A stretch of 64,000 bases of DNA from Flavobacterium sp. HJJ (GCF_015351475.1 NZ_JADKPR010000006.1:124001-188000), one strand, 5' to 3'; positions 8,423 to 17,192 are shown, counted from the first letter of the stretch. The notes: generated by a model from the letters alone, not told the origin. Program-made: numbers and translations.

Positions 8423-8449
8423 TGCTGTTTTAAAAAAAAGAAATATACT

Positions 8450-9400
8450 ATGTCAGATACAATCGAAAAAATAAAATGTCTTATTATAGGTTCTGGACCT
8501 GCAGGTTATACTGCAGCAATTTATGCCGCCAGAGCCAATATGAATCCAGTATTATACCAAGGAATGCAGCCAGGAGGCCAATTGACTACAACTAACGAAG
8601 TAGAAAATTTTCCAGGTTATGTAGATGGTGTCACCGGTCCGGAAATGATGGTGCAGCTACAGCAGCAGGCACAGCGTTTTGGTGCAGATATCCGTGATGG
8701 ATGGGCTACTAAAGTTGAATTTAACGCTGGTGGAGTTCACAAAGTGTGGATCAATGATAAAATTGAATTGCATTGTGAAACAGTAATTATTTCTACTGGA
8801 GCATCAGCTAAATATTTAGGATTAGATTCGGAACAGCATTATTTGAAAATGGGTGGCGGTGTTTCTGCTTGCGCTGTCTGCGACGGATTCTTTTACAGAA
8901 ACCAAGAAGTAGTTATTGTTGGAGCAGGGGATTCTGCTTGTGAAGAAGCACATTATTTATCTAAATTATGTTCGAAAGTGACAATGCTTGTCCGCAGCGA
9001 TAAATTTAGAGCATCAAAAATTATGGAAGAGCGTGTCCGCAAAACTGAAAACATTTCTATTTTGATGAACCACGATACAGTTGAAATTTTAGGTGATGGA
9101 AATGTAGTAACTGGCGTGAAAGCAAAAAACAAAACAACGGGAGATATTTTTGATATTCCTGCGACAGGTTTCTTTGCAGCTATTGGTCATAAACCCAATA
9201 CGGATATTTTTAAAGAGTATCTTACCCTTGATGAAACAGGATATATTATTAATACTCCAGGAACTTCAAAAACGAATGTTGAAGGAGTTTTTGTGGCTGG
9301 AGATGCTGCAGACCATGTGTACCGTCAGGCGATTACTGCTGCAGGAACAGGCTGTATGGCGGCTTTGGATGCTGAAAGATATTTAGCTGCAAAACATTAA
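8450..9400 (+). CDS. trxB: Thioredoxin reductase
   Basis: From the ATG at 8450 the protein has 316 residues. It has the FAD motif IGSGPAGYTAAIYAARA at the N-terminus, the redox-active pair C141-A-V-C144 within SACAVCDGFF, the NADPH motif VGAGDSACEEA and a C-terminal FVAGDAAD FAD-binding segment. It reduces thioredoxin with NADPH in the cytoplasm. Length and motif order are normal for bacterial low-molecular-weight thioredoxin reductases. A hairpin terminator follows at 9419. No thioredoxin gene is adjacent. Confidence 0.96.
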   Translation: MSDTIEKIKCLIIGSGPAGYTAAIYAARANMNPVLYQGMQPGGQLTTTNEVENFPGYVDGVTGPEMMVQLQQQAQRFGADIRDGWATKVEFNAGGVHKVWINDKIELHCETVIISTGASAKYLGLDSEQHYLKMGGGVSACAVCDGFFYRNQEVVIVGAGDSACEEAHYLSKLCSKVTMLVRSDKFRASKIMEERVRKTENISILMNHDTVEILGDGNVVTGVKAKNKTTGDIFDIPATGFFAAIGHKPNTDIFKEYLTLDETGYIINTPGTSKTNVEGVFVAGDAADHVYRQAITAAGTGCMAALDAERYLAAKH

Positions 9401-9418
9401 GAAAATGTTTCAAAATAT

Positions 9419-9452
9419 AAAAGTCCCAATTTTTTAAGCTGGGACTTTTTTT
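9419..9452 (+). terminator. trxB terminator
   Basis: A perfect 10-bp stem (9419-9428 with 9440-9449, AAAAGTCCCA type) ends in a T-run. A-rich and T-rich flanks on both sides mean it could also stop the convergent minus-strand operon ending at 9470. Confidence 0.8.
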
Positions 9453-9469
9453 ATGCGGATAGGTTGAGT

Positions 9470-10303
9470 TTATTTCGCTTTTTTAATTAATTGGGCTTCG
9501 CCTAAAAACTTGCGCACTTCAATTCTTGGTGTACCCAATAAATATATTCTGGATGAACCATTTGCATCAACTATAAGACTTGTATCTGCTCTTAAATTAC
9601 TGACTGCCGAAGCTTCCGTAGTAATATCAGCGTTGTGAATTGTAAAATTAACTCCAGTAAATACGCTGTTATTGTCTTGACGCAAAATTGCATTGGTACT
9701 TTCTCCCTCAATTATGGCTGTAGTCTTTTGGTACATATCAAATGCAAGATCAGTTGAGTTAATTAATGCTTTAAGCTGAGCCGTTTTGCTTAATTGAATC
9801 TTGGATTTTTCCGCCTTTAAATTCAGTTCGACTTTTGATTTATCGTCAGAAATCAAACCGAAGATTTTAGAATTTACATTTAAATATAATTTGGCAAAAT
9901 CTAATGATTTAAAAGTAATATCATCAAGCTGAACTGCTTCAAGCGCATTTATAATAGAAACATTTTTAGCGGTCACCGATTTTAAATCATTGGTGTATTT
10001 AATTCTTAATGAAAGTTTTTTAAAAGTGCTGATTTCTTTGGTTGTATAAATGCGAAGTGTTTTTTCCTTGATGTCAAATGAAATGACATCTTGAAGATTG
10101 TCATCTGCTTCAATCTTTATTTCGTTTTTGGCTCCCTTTTCCAAGAAAACAGTAAGGTTGTCTTCAATTTCCAAAGCGGTAAATTCGCCAATTTCTTTTG
10201 GTTTTTCAATGACTGTTTTAGAACCTTTTATTTTTTCTTTATTTTGACCAATAGCCAGAGTTGTTGTCAATAGAAAAAAAACAACAAGATGTGAATATTT
10301 CAT
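9470..10303 (-). CDS. Exported GIN-domain (DUF2807) protein
   Basis: This 277-residue protein begins with a signal peptide (MKYSHLVVFFLLTTTLAIGQ). The mature part is a long beta-rich repeat of the GIN/DUF2807 type: FTALEIEDNLTVFLEKG, then KIEADDNLQDVISFDI and LRIYTT, followed by strands rich in serine and asparagine. GIN domains are right-handed beta structures of unknown function, often surface or periplasmic. It is the last gene of the DUF4870-PadR-PspC-GIN cluster. A possible own -7 box lies at 10326-10333, so it may also be expressed separately. Confidence 0.85.
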   Translation of the reverse strand: MKYSHLVVFFLLTTTLAIGQNKEKIKGSKTVIEKPKEIGEFTALEIEDNLTVFLEKGAKNEIKIEADDNLQDVISFDIKEKTLRIYTTKEISTFKKLSLRIKYTNDLKSVTAKNVSIINALEAVQLDDITFKSLDFAKLYLNVNSKIFGLISDDKSKVELNLKAEKSKIQLSKTAQLKALINSTDLAFDMYQKTTAIIEGESTNAILRQDNNSVFTGVNFTIHNADITTEASAVSNLRADTSLIVDANGSSRIYLLGTPRIEVRKFLGEAQLIKKAK

Positions 10304-10325
10304 TTTATACGTTTTGGGTTAGATG

Positions 10326-10333
10326 CAAATATA
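10326..10333 (-). promoter_or_regulatory. Possible -7 box before the distal GIN gene
   Basis: On the minus strand this reads TATATTTG, matching TAnnTTTG, 23 bases upstream of the start codon. No good -33 TTTG is seen because a terminator-like hairpin occupies that place. Weak call. Confidence 0.35.
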
Positions 10334-10366
10334 AAAAAATCACCCATTTTTGATGGATGATTTTTT
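10334..10366 (-). terminator. Hairpin between the two GIN genes
   Basis: A 13-bp stem with one mismatch (10334-10346 with 10354-10366, A-run on one side and T-run on the other) lies just after the lipoprotein GIN gene on the minus strand. It may attenuate transcription into the last gene of the cluster. Confidence 0.6.
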
Positions 10367-10384
10367 AATTTTAATGCTGGAATA

Positions 10385-11125
10385 TTATTCCTCATGTACG
10401 CTTCCTCCTGAGTTTTCTTCTTTTTGAATCGATTTTGGAGTTCTCTTGTAAGCGATGCTTCCGCCGCTTGATGCTTCTGCTTTTAAATTTACAATTGGCG
10501 AAACTGTTATTGATGAACCGCTCGAAGCACTGGCACTCACTTCATTTGCCAGTAACTCACCAGCATTTAGAACTGAACCGCTGGAAGAAGATGTTTCCAG
10601 ATTGATTGCTTTTCCATTAATGTTTTGATTGCTGGCACTGCTGCTTGTTAATTGAACAGTTTCATATTCTACAGTTGCACTAATGGATCCTGCACTCGAT
10701 GAGGTCAGACTTAAACTGTTTCCTTTTAATGTGCTTTTAGCATTTATTGTTGAAGCTGATGAAGCTTCAAGTCCTTCAATAACTGGCATTTTTACAGTTA
10801 TTCTTTTCGAAGAGACATTTACAAAGCTGCCAATTTTACAGGAAATGATTAATACTCCATTTTCTATTTTTGTCGTAATTTCTTTTTGTAGATTATCATC
10901 GGCTTCGACAGTTATTTCTGTTTTGTCCGACTGCTCAATAACTAGATCCAAAGCATTGCTTACTTCTACATTTTTGAAATCTCCTGTCACAGGTCTTTTT
11001 TCGGAGGTAACATGACCGCTTCCTTTTATAGACCGCAGTTCGCTTATCTGATTGCAAGATCCAAAAAATAATGCTATTAATGTAATAACAATAAATTTGG
11101 TAATTAATGTGATGATTTTTAGCAT
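10385..11125 (-). CDS. GIN-domain (DUF2807) lipoprotein
   Basis: The protein has 246 residues. The N-terminus is a lipoprotein signal peptide, with a hydrophobic core ending in FFGSC, so the cysteine at about residue 24 should be lipidated. The mature part has the same GIN pattern as the next gene (GDFKNVEVSNALDLVIEQSD, then ITVEADDNLQKEITTKI), followed by a long serine-rich beta-repeat stretch. The two GIN genes look like diverged paralogues. It is probably attached to the outer or inner membrane on the periplasmic side. Function unknown. Confidence 0.87.
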   Translation of the reverse strand: MLKIITLITKFIVITLIALFFGSCNQISELRSIKGSGHVTSEKRPVTGDFKNVEVSNALDLVIEQSDKTEITVEADDNLQKEITTKIENGVLIISCKIGSFVNVSSKRITVKMPVIEGLEASSASTINAKSTLKGNSLSLTSSSAGSISATVEYETVQLTSSSASNQNINGKAINLETSSSSGSVLNAGELLANEVSASASSGSSITVSPIVNLKAEASSGGSIAYKRTPKSIQKEENSGGSVHEE

Positions 11126-11167
11126 GACTATTCGGTTTTAAATTAAATTAGAATGCTTTTAGTAATC

Positions 11168-12898
11168 TTATTCAGTTTTGATGATAATGCCATCTTTATT
11201 AATTTTCAATTCCTTGAAATTCTTTTTGGTTTTAACAACAGTGTCACTTTCAACTGTAACTCCATTTTCATTAATGGTTATGTTGCTTTCGTGGCTATTT
11301 TCATTATCTGAGTCATCGTCTTCATTATCACGGTTAGGACAAGTAAGGCATTTTATTTTGTTTTCCCCAACTCTGTATATTCCATTGTCTTCTGGATACC
11401 AGTAAAAGAAATCATCATCAGTTTTGTCATAATGAGCCATAGAATCGTCTGGTTTTATTAGCGTGCCCACAGGCAGGAACAAAGTTATTTCGATTTCTTG
11501 GTCACGGAATTTATTTTTAGCATCAGTGATCAGATAATTATCAAAAATCAATTGGCTGCCTACAATTTTATAACTGTATCTTATGGCATCTGCTCTTTTT
11601 TTAGCTTCAGATAGTGATGTTCCTTTAGCTTCTTTTTCAATCTGGATATAACCATATTTTTCATCTGATTTTTCTATTCGGATCCTAACTTCATTAGAGT
11701 AAATAATGTCGTTGTTTAATGAATCTTTGGTAATCATGAATTCGTGGCGGTCGTTTACATCTTTAGCAAAATAATCATTATGCTTGAATTTAACAGATAT
11801 TGTATCAGTTGGTTTAAAACTGATTTTTTCTTTAAGAACCGTTCTGCCGTTTACAGCAAATGCAGTAGCTTGTTTAATACCAATTGAGATGGCAATTGAA
11901 ACAGCAATTAACCAAAGTGCCAGTAAAGTATATTTTACTATATTCCCAACTGATTTCATATTAGGTGCTAATAATTTAAAACCTAATAATGTCATGAAAA
12001 AGAACGGAATTCCTACTGCAAAGAACATCAGTAATCCAAAAGACCATACAGGATAATCGGTAAAGTTACCAGCTTCCACAAAACTCTGCCAAGGGAAATC
12101 CATTGAAACGCTTGTTCCCAAAGTAAATATTCCAATTAAAAGAAGCACTAACATTGTTAAGCCTGCCATGATTAAAATGACTCCTAAAAATTTAGCAAAA
12201 ATTTTGAAAACTGTCATTATGAAATCGCTGAAAGAGTTTCCCAATTTCTCAGCTCCTGTTTTTATCTGGTTGCCATATTTGTCGTAATCACCATTTTTGA
12301 ATTTACCGGAAACATTTTCAAATTCCTCACGAACTTTTTTTTCGATGTTTGAAATGGTAACAGGCTCTCCGGTCATTTCAAGTTTTTCTGAAGTTGTTAT
12401 CGCTTCAGGCATTACAATCCAAAGAATGATATAAGCTAAAACTCCTGTCCCCCATGCTAAAACTAATACCAAAAGAAAGATACGAAGCCAAACTTTGTCT
12501 ATTCCAAAATAGTGTCCAAGTCCTGCCAAAACTCCTCCAATCATTCCGTTGTCTTTATCACGGTATAGTTTTCTGGTACTGCTGGGTGCTGTATAATTAT
12601 TGTAATTATTATTGCTGTTATTAGTAGAATCTTCTTCAATGATGTAATCTTCAGGCTGTCCCATTACAGCAATAACTTCGTCAACTTCTCTAAGGGTAAC
12701 TACGTGTTTTTCAGTTTTTTGTTTCTCTGTCAGTAATTCCGAAACTCTCATTTCAATGTCCTTGATGATTTCTTCCTGGCCAGATGATTTTGAAAGAGAT
12801 CTCTTTATGGCGTCAAAATAACGGGTTAACTTTTGGTATGCATCTTCATCTATATGGAAGAACATTCCTCCTAAATTTATATTTACAGTTTTGTTCAT
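11168..12898 (-). CDS. PspC-domain membrane protein with extended C-terminus
   Basis: The protein has 576 residues. The cytoplasmic N-terminal ~110 residues include a helical segment. The PspC domain lies at about residues 112-170 (KLYRDKDNGMIGGVLAGLGH, then a hydrophobic helix ending LWIVMPEA). Three or four more membrane segments follow at about 220-355. The C-terminal ~220 residues are soluble and end with a strongly acidic stretch and beta repeats. PspC proteins sense envelope stress. The large C-terminal extension is typical of Bacteroidota PspC homologues. The start lies five bases after the PadR gene, so the two are co-transcribed. Confidence 0.88.
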   Translation of the reverse strand: MNKTVNINLGGMFFHIDEDAYQKLTRYFDAIKRSLSKSSGQEEIIKDIEMRVSELLTEKQKTEKHVVTLREVDEVIAVMGQPEDYIIEEDSTNNSNNNYNNYTAPSSTRKLYRDKDNGMIGGVLAGLGHYFGIDKVWLRIFLLVLVLAWGTGVLAYIILWIVMPEAITTSEKLEMTGEPVTISNIEKKVREEFENVSGKFKNGDYDKYGNQIKTGAEKLGNSFSDFIMTVFKIFAKFLGVILIMAGLTMLVLLLIGIFTLGTSVSMDFPWQSFVEAGNFTDYPVWSFGLLMFFAVGIPFFFMTLLGFKLLAPNMKSVGNIVKYTLLALWLIAVSIAISIGIKQATAFAVNGRTVLKEKISFKPTDTISVKFKHNDYFAKDVNDRHEFMITKDSLNNDIIYSNEVRIRIEKSDEKYGYIQIEKEAKGTSLSEAKKRADAIRYSYKIVGSQLIFDNYLITDAKNKFRDQEIEITLFLPVGTLIKPDDSMAHYDKTDDDFFYWYPEDNGIYRVGENKIKCLTCPNRDNEDDDSDNENSHESNITINENGVTVESDTVVKTKKNFKELKINKDGIIIKTE

Positions 12899-12903
12899 GA
12901 CTA

Positions 12904-13233
12904 TTATTTTTGGTTGGTTATCAAATTTACGGCATTAGACAGTTCCGTCCATGTGCCATCCAGTTCTTTTAGAAAAGTTTGTCCTATCTCGGTCAAACCA
13001 TAATATTTTCGTGGTGGTCCTGATGTGGATTCTTCCCAGCGGTAGTTGAGTAATCCGTCGTTTTTTAATCTGGTTAATAACGGATAAATGGTTCCCTCTA
13101 CGACCAATAATTTAGCGTCTTTTAAAGTGTCCAATATTTCTGAGGTATAAGCGTCTTTCTCTTTTAGCACGGATAAGATACAAAACTCAAGAACACCTTT
13201 ACGCATCTGTGCTTTTGTGTTTTCAATGTTCAT
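12904..13233 (-). CDS. PadR-family transcriptional regulator
   Basis: The protein has 109 residues. The order LEFCILSVLKEKDAYTSEIL, then VVEGTIYPLLTRLKNDGLL, then GPPRKYYGLTEIG is the PadR winged-helix signature. It is a compact PadR without the long C-terminal dimerisation helix of subfamily 1. It is directly followed by the PspC gene, so it is probably the local repressor of the PspC-GIN operon. A 20-bp repeat lies upstream of it and of the preceding gene and could be its operator. Confidence 0.92.
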   Translation of the reverse strand: MNIENTKAQMRKGVLEFCILSVLKEKDAYTSEILDTLKDAKLLVVEGTIYPLLTRLKNDGLLNYRWEESTSGPPRKYYGLTEIGQTFLKELDGTWTELSNAVNLITNQK

Positions 13234-13278
13234 AATTTTTAAATTTGAGTTGATTTGACTGGTTGATTAATTTGTCCA

Positions 13279-13298
13279 TTTTTTGATTGATGATTGAT
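13279..13298. repeat. 20-bp direct repeat, copy 1 (second copy 13790-13809)
   Basis: The 20-base word TTTTTTGATTGATGATTGAT occurs here and again at 13790-13809. Copy 1 lies 46 bases upstream of the PadR start and copy 2 lies 14 bases upstream of the DUF4870 start, in the same orientation to both genes. Around copy 1 the GATT unit is repeated further. It may be a shared operator or leader element, or simple-sequence DNA. Confidence 0.55.
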
Positions 13299-13320
13299 GA
13301 TTGATTGATTTTGAATGGTA

Positions 13321-13776
13321 TTATTTTAAAAAAGGTATCGTCAGAGGATAAGTATATCTTTCTCCATTGGAAGCTTTTACCGAAGCATAAATGACTAAAA
13401 AGAATTCGGCAACTTTTATACAGGCAATTGCAAAAAGAGCCAAAGCGCCTATTGTCAATAACCCGATGCTGTTTCCGTAATCAAAATTCTTAATGATAAT
13501 GTCTTCGTTGTTTATTAAATCATTAAAAGAAATGTTTTTCAGTACAGTGAATAAAAATACCGGAATAGCGATCATTGCTAAAACTAAAGAGTAAATTAAA
13601 ATACTCAGCTGAAAGTTCAGCACTTGTTTGCCGTTATGATCTACAAACTCTGATTCGTCTTTTTTAGAAGTCCAAATGATTATCGGAAAAATATAATTCC
13701 CAAACGGAATGATATACTGGCTAAATGTACTCAAGTGTGTAAGTGCAGCAATTTTTTTTTCGGTTGAAGTTTCCAT
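13321..13776 (-). CDS. DUF4870-family membrane protein
   Basis: This 151-residue protein has three to four hydrophobic segments, at about 20-37, 58-84, 105-122 and 125-140. It has the family-like elements LTHLSTFSQYIIPFGNYIFP and FVDHNGKQVLNFQLS near residue 45. DUF4870 proteins are small inner-membrane proteins of unknown function. It is the first gene of the minus-strand PadR-PspC-GIN group and may have its own promoter (-7 box at 13850). The 20-bp repeat just before its start is shared with padR, which suggests common control. Confidence 0.85.
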   Translation of the reverse strand: METSTEKKIAALTHLSTFSQYIIPFGNYIFPIIIWTSKKDESEFVDHNGKQVLNFQLSILIYSLVLAMIAIPVFLFTVLKNISFNDLINNEDIIIKNFDYGNSIGLLTIGALALFAIACIKVAEFFLVIYASVKASNGERYTYPLTIPFLK

Positions 13777-13849
13777 GATTTGATTTTCGTTTTTTGATTG
13801 ATGATTGATTTAGAAATCAGCAAGTTGATTTGCCTAGTAATTTCTTATG

Positions 13850-13857
13850 CAAATATA
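13850..13857 (-). promoter_or_regulatory. Possible -7 box of the DUF4870-PadR-PspC operon
   Basis: On the minus strand it reads TATATTTG, a match to TAnnTTTG, about 74 bases before the DUF4870 start. I could not find a convincing TTTG at the right distance. Confidence 0.4.
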
Positions 13858-14030
13858 TGTTCAAAAGCGAGTATCTTGTATCGCATAGTAGTGTATATTA
13901 ACAAAATATTAACAAAAATAATGATATTTGTACGGTAAAACTTATGTTATTGATTATGTATTTTAAAATTCTAAAACATTTTATATGTACGCATAGTATT
14001 TTTTGTATTTTAGTCAAAAAAAATATACTT

Positions 14031-14483
14031 ATGGAATTGACGGTATCAAAATTGAATCGCTTTGTATTTTTTAAACTGCCATCAGCATTTATTTGTGGAA
14101 TACGTGTGAAATCTATAGATAAAGAAAAGTGTGTGGTAACTGTAAAACACCGATGGATCAATCAGAATCCTTTTAATTCTATGTATTTTGCTGTACAGGC
14201 GATGGCTGCTGAGCTGACAACTGGTGCGATGGTAATCGATAAAATTCAGCAAAGCGGAAAAAAAATATCAATGCTTGTGGCCAATAATAAATCCAATTTT
14301 TCCAAAAAGGCTACAGGTCGCATCACTTTTGTGTGCAAGGATGGTCATTTGATTGAAGAAGCTGTTCAAAAGACGATTGCCAATGGCGAAGGTCAGACAT
14401 TTTGGATGAAATCTATTGGAACTAATGAGGAAGGAGTTCAGGTATCTGAAATGGATTTTGAATGGAGTATCCGCTTAAAATAA
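14031..14483 (+). CDS. DUF4442 / hotdog-fold thioesterase-like protein
   Basis: I choose the ATG at 14031 (150 residues) over the upstream start at 13944, because the added residues would be low-complexity and lie in a promoter-like region. The segment VTVKHRWINQNPFNSMYFAV followed by AMAAELTTGAMV around residues 40-65 is characteristic of DUF4442 hotdog proteins, which are distant relatives of acyl-CoA thioesterases such as YiiD/PaaI. The substrate is unknown. It stands alone and ends at a strong terminator. Confidence 0.82.
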   Translation: MELTVSKLNRFVFFKLPSAFICGIRVKSIDKEKCVVTVKHRWINQNPFNSMYFAVQAMAAELTTGAMVIDKIQQSGKKISMLVANNKSNFSKKATGRITFVCKDGHLIEEAVQKTIANGEGQTFWMKSIGTNEEGVQVSEMDFEWSIRLK

Positions 14484-14502
14484 AATCTGTTTTATGAAAT
14501 AA

Positions 14503-14537
14503 AAAAAAGCTTCGTTGTATTAAAACGAAGCTTTTTT
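14503..14537 (+). terminator. Terminator after the hotdog gene
   Basis: A perfect 14-bp stem (14503-14516 with 14524-14537, AAAAAAGCTTCGTT type, loop GTATTAA) ends in a T-run. Confidence 0.85.
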
Positions 14538-14723
14538 GATATAAGGCATGGTGAATTAATAATTATAAACAGAAGACAACCTTAGATTCGAATTTTGTGA
14601 GTTGTATTCTTGGGGCTAGAATAGTATTCAGTTCCAAATTTAAGTAAACTATATCGTAATAGTCTTAAAATTATATTAATTTTTTGAAACAAAATCCATA
14701 AACTTTTTTAAATATTTTTTTTA

Positions 14724-14874
14724 ATATGACTATCCGCAAAGATTCTAAATCTTTTTTTTGCCACAGATTATAAAGATTCTCATAGATTTTACATGCATTT
14801 TTTAGAAATCTGTGTTAATCTTTATAATCTGTGTCCAATTTTATCGATTTGGTATTAGTCACGGATAGTCATAT
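14724..14874. repeat. Nested intergenic inverted repeat
   Basis: Two pairs of perfect arms are nested: outer 14724-14736 with 14862-14874 (13 bp, ATATGACTATCCG type) and inner 14762-14778 with 14817-14833 (17 bp, CACAGATTATAAAGATT type). A shorter AGATT/AATCT pair lies inside. The whole would fold into a long interrupted stem. It lies between the hotdog gene and the grpE promoter and has no coding potential that I accept. The outer arms may mark the ends of one repeat unit. Confidence 0.75.
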
Positions 14875-14904
14875 AATTTTTTTATTGTTTAAAAAGAGTG
14901 ACAA

Positions 14905-14937
14905 TTTGACATTTTATAAGTTTTGGCAGTACTTTTG
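14905..14937 (+). promoter_or_regulatory. Promoter of grpE-dnaJ
   Basis: TTTG (14905-14908), a 21-base spacer and TACTTTTG (14930-14937) match the flavobacterial consensus. The transcript would start near 14944, just before the ATG at 14963. This rules out the longer reading frame from 14831. No CIRCE-like element was found. Confidence 0.75.
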
Positions 14938-14962
14938 CAATCAAAAAATAACGAATAAAACT

Positions 14963-15538
14963 ATGTTTAAGAATTTTTTTAAAAATAAAAGTAATATGAC
15001 TACAGAAAATACAGAATTCGATCAAGAAATAGATGACGTGACATTAGAAAATAATGCAAATGGTGAGCAAATTATTATTGAAGAATTAAGTGTTGAAGAG
15101 CAATTAGCGCAAGACTTAGCAAAAGAAAAAGATAAGTTTCTGAGATTATTTGCTGAATTTGAAAATTACAAAAGACGTACTACTAAAGAAAGAATTGAAT
15201 TGTTTAAAACAGCTAATCAGGAAGTTTTGCTTTCTATGCTGCCAGTTTTAGATGATTTTGACAGAGCGATAATTGAAATCAGTAAATCTGAAGATGAATT
15301 GCTGGCTAAAGGAGTGGAACTTATTCATGAAAAATTGAAAAGCACTTTAGTTACTAAAGGATTAGAGCTTGTTGATGTAAAAGCCGGCGACTCATTTAAT
15401 GCTGATTTCGCTGAAGCAATTACTCAAATACCAGCACCTTCAGATGATATGAAAGGAAAAATTGTTGATGTTCTTGAGAAAGGTTACAAACTAGGAGACA
15501 AAATTATTCGTTTTCCAAAAGTGGTAATTGGCAGTTAA
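14963..15538 (+). CDS. grpE: Nucleotide exchange factor GrpE
   Basis: From the ATG at 14963 the protein has 191 residues. The promoter at 14905-14937 excludes the upstream frame. An ATG at 14996 is the other possible start. It has an acidic N-terminal tail, a long coiled coil beginning VEEQLAQDLAKEKDKFLRLF followed by EFENYKRRTTKERIELF, and the C-terminal beta domain with VDVLEKGYKLGDKIIRFPKV, all typical of GrpE. GrpE releases ADP from DnaK in the heat-shock chaperone cycle. dnaJ follows after 53 bases. dnaK is not in the window. Confidence 0.95.
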   Translation: MFKNFFKNKSNMTTENTEFDQEIDDVTLENNANGEQIIIEELSVEEQLAQDLAKEKDKFLRLFAEFENYKRRTTKERIELFKTANQEVLLSMLPVLDDFDRAIIEISKSEDELLAKGVELIHEKLKSTLVTKGLELVDVKAGDSFNADFAEAITQIPAPSDDMKGKIVDVLEKGYKLGDKIIRFPKVVIGS

Positions 15539-15591
15539 ATTCCGGTTTATATTAGGAGTTTAAAGGTTTTTAATTTGGAATTACTTTAATT

Positions 15592-16707
15592 ATGAAAAAA
15601 GATTTTTACGAAATATTAGGCATTTCAAAAGGTGCAGATGCAGCTGAAATTAAAAAAGCATACCGAAAAAGCGCTTTGAAATACCACCCTGACAAGAATC
15701 CTGGCGACAAAGAGGCAGAAGAAAAGTTCAAACTGGCGGCAGAAGCTTATGAAGTATTGAGTGATCCTGCCAAAAAAGCAAAATATGACCAATATGGACA
15801 TCAGGCATTTGACGGTTCTGGCGGATTTGGCGGCGGCGGTCACGGCGGTATGAACATGGATGATATATTCAGTCAGTTTGGTGATATTTTCGGTGGTGGC
15901 TTCGGCGGATTTGGCGGAGGCGGAGGCGGGGGTTCCCGTCGTGTCAAAGGAAGCAATTTACGTATCAAAGTAAAACTGACTATTGAAGAGATCGCTAATG
16001 GTGTTGAGAAAAAAGTAAAAGTTAAGCGTAAAGTTCAGGCACCAGGAGTAACCTATAAAACTTGTTCTACCTGTAATGGTCAAGGTCAGGTAATGCGTGT
16101 GACTAATACTATTTTGGGCAGAATGCAATCGGCTTCAACTTGTCCGACATGCGGTGGATCTGGTCAGATTCTGGATAAAAAACCAAATAATGCTGATGCT
16201 CAAGGAATGGTTGCTGAAGATGAAACTGTTTCTATCAAAATTCCAGCTGGTGTTGTAGATGGAATGCAGTTAAAAGTTTCTGGTAAAGGGAACGATGCTC
16301 CAGGTAATAGTGTTGCAGGAGATTTGATCGTTGTTATCGAAGAAATTGAACATGAATTCTTGAAACGTGAAGGTGAAAATCTTCATTATGATTTATACAT
16401 CAGTTTTGCCGAAGCGGTTCTTGGAATTTCAAAAGATATTGATGCTGTAAACGGTAAAGTAAGAATCAAACTGGAAGAAGGAATTCAGTCTGGAAAAATT
16501 CTAAGATTGAAAGGAAAAGGTATTCCAAGTATCAACGGTTACGGCAGCGGAGATTTACTGGTTCATGTAAATGTCTGGACTCCAAAAACGTTAAACAAAG
16601 AACAAAAACAATTCTTTGAAAAAGCGTTGACGGATGATAACTTTACTCCAAGTCCTGAAAAATCAGACAAATCATTTTTTGAAAAAGTAAAAGATATGTT
16701 TTCTTAA
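15592..16707 (+). CDS. dnaJ: Chaperone DnaJ with only two CxxCxGxG motifs
   Basis: The protein has 371 residues. The J domain (residues 1-70) has the HPD tripeptide within [11 protein letters not shown] glycine/phenylalanine-rich linker follows, at about 75-120. The zinc-finger region shows only CSTCNGQG (about residue 159) and CPTCGGSG (about 183), not the usual four repeats. By position these look like motifs 2 and 3, which form zinc centre II. The C-terminal substrate-binding domains are complete, ending with [20 protein letters not shown]. It stimulates DnaK ATPase. It is co-transcribed with grpE and ends at a clear terminator. Confidence 0.95.
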   Translation: MKKDFYEILGISKGADAAEIKKAYRKSALKYHPDKNPGDKEAEEKFKLAAEAYEVLSDPAKKAKYDQYGHQAFDGSGGFGGGGHGGMNMDDIFSQFGDIFGGGFGGFGGGGGGGSRRVKGSNLRIKVKLTIEEIANGVEKKVKVKRKVQAPGVTYKTCSTCNGQGQVMRVTNTILGRMQSASTCPTCGGSGQILDKKPNNADAQGMVAEDETVSIKIPAGVVDGMQLKVSGKGNDAPGNSVAGDLIVVIEEIEHEFLKREGENLHYDLYISFAEAVLGISKDIDAVNGKVRIKLEEGIQSGKILRLKGKGIPSINGYGSGDLLVHVNVWTPKTLNKEQKQFFEKALTDDNFTPSPEKSDKSFFEKVKDMFS

Positions 16708-16734
16708 ACTATTTTTTAAAAAGGTTTAAAATAT

Positions 16735-16778
16735 AAAATCCCCATTCTACATTTGGTTTTAGAGTGGGGATTTTTTTT
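16735..16778 (+). terminator. dnaJ terminator
   Basis: A 14-bp stem with one G-U pair (16735-16748 with 16761-16774, AAAATCCCCATTCT type) is followed by a T-run. It touches the stop codon of the convergent minus-strand gene and may serve both. Confidence 0.8.
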
Positions 16779-17139
16779 AATGCTTTATTTTTTTTAATCG
16801 GAGATTATATGATTCGTGTGGTAAAATTCTTTTAGTCATAAACAAAGTGTCTTTAATTATTTCTATAGAAAATGATTTTGAATCGTTTTCGATAATTAAT
16901 GTTGAGCAATCTTCCTCTAAACTATATTTAGTCATTTTACCATCTATTGAAAGTGTCTTATCGTCATTAAAAATCCATGTCTCAGATTTGTTTCCAGGAT
17001 CAATTCCAAAAGGTTGCTGTATATAATACGTTTTCCATTCTCCATAAATTTCCAGGCAGTCGGCGGTCTTTTCTTGTGAATAAATAGGTAAACTGCTTAA
17101 AATCAAAAATAATATAATGTTAAATTTAAAATTTTTCAT
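16777..17139 (-). CDS. Small exported protein of unknown function
   Basis: I set the start at 17139, giving 120 residues, because the protein then begins with a clean signal peptide (MKNFKFNIILFLILSSLPIY). The longer frame to 17184 adds a polar stretch before it. The mature part contains LEIYGEWKTYYIQQPF and SETWIFNDDKTLSIDGK, a pattern of short strands reminiscent of small lipocalin-like domains, but I do not recognise a family. It is the first of four minus-strand accessory genes between dnaJ and the ABC transporter. Confidence 0.65.
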   Translation of the reverse strand: MKNFKFNIILFLILSSLPIYSQEKTADCLEIYGEWKTYYIQQPFGIDPGNKSETWIFNDDKTLSIDGKMTKYSLEEDCSTLIIENDSKSFSIEIIKDTLFMTKRILPHESYNLRLKKIKH

Positions 17140-17192
17140 AAAGTATTTTGATTTAGTTTTAATGTAGGAATAAGTTGTTGTCAATTGTGATT

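Noticed and set aside
8420..8449. TTG start for trxB
   Set aside because: It lies within the -7 box, and the ATG at 8450 gives the normal thioredoxin reductase N-terminus.
13279..13812. Repeated GATTGAT words as a CRISPR array
   Set aside because: Repeats are short, mostly tandem, only two distant long copies exist, and there are no spacers of constant length or cas genes.
14831..14962. N-terminal extension of the grpE frame upstream of 14963
   Set aside because: It overlaps the inverted repeat and the promoter at 14905-14937, so it cannot be part of the message.
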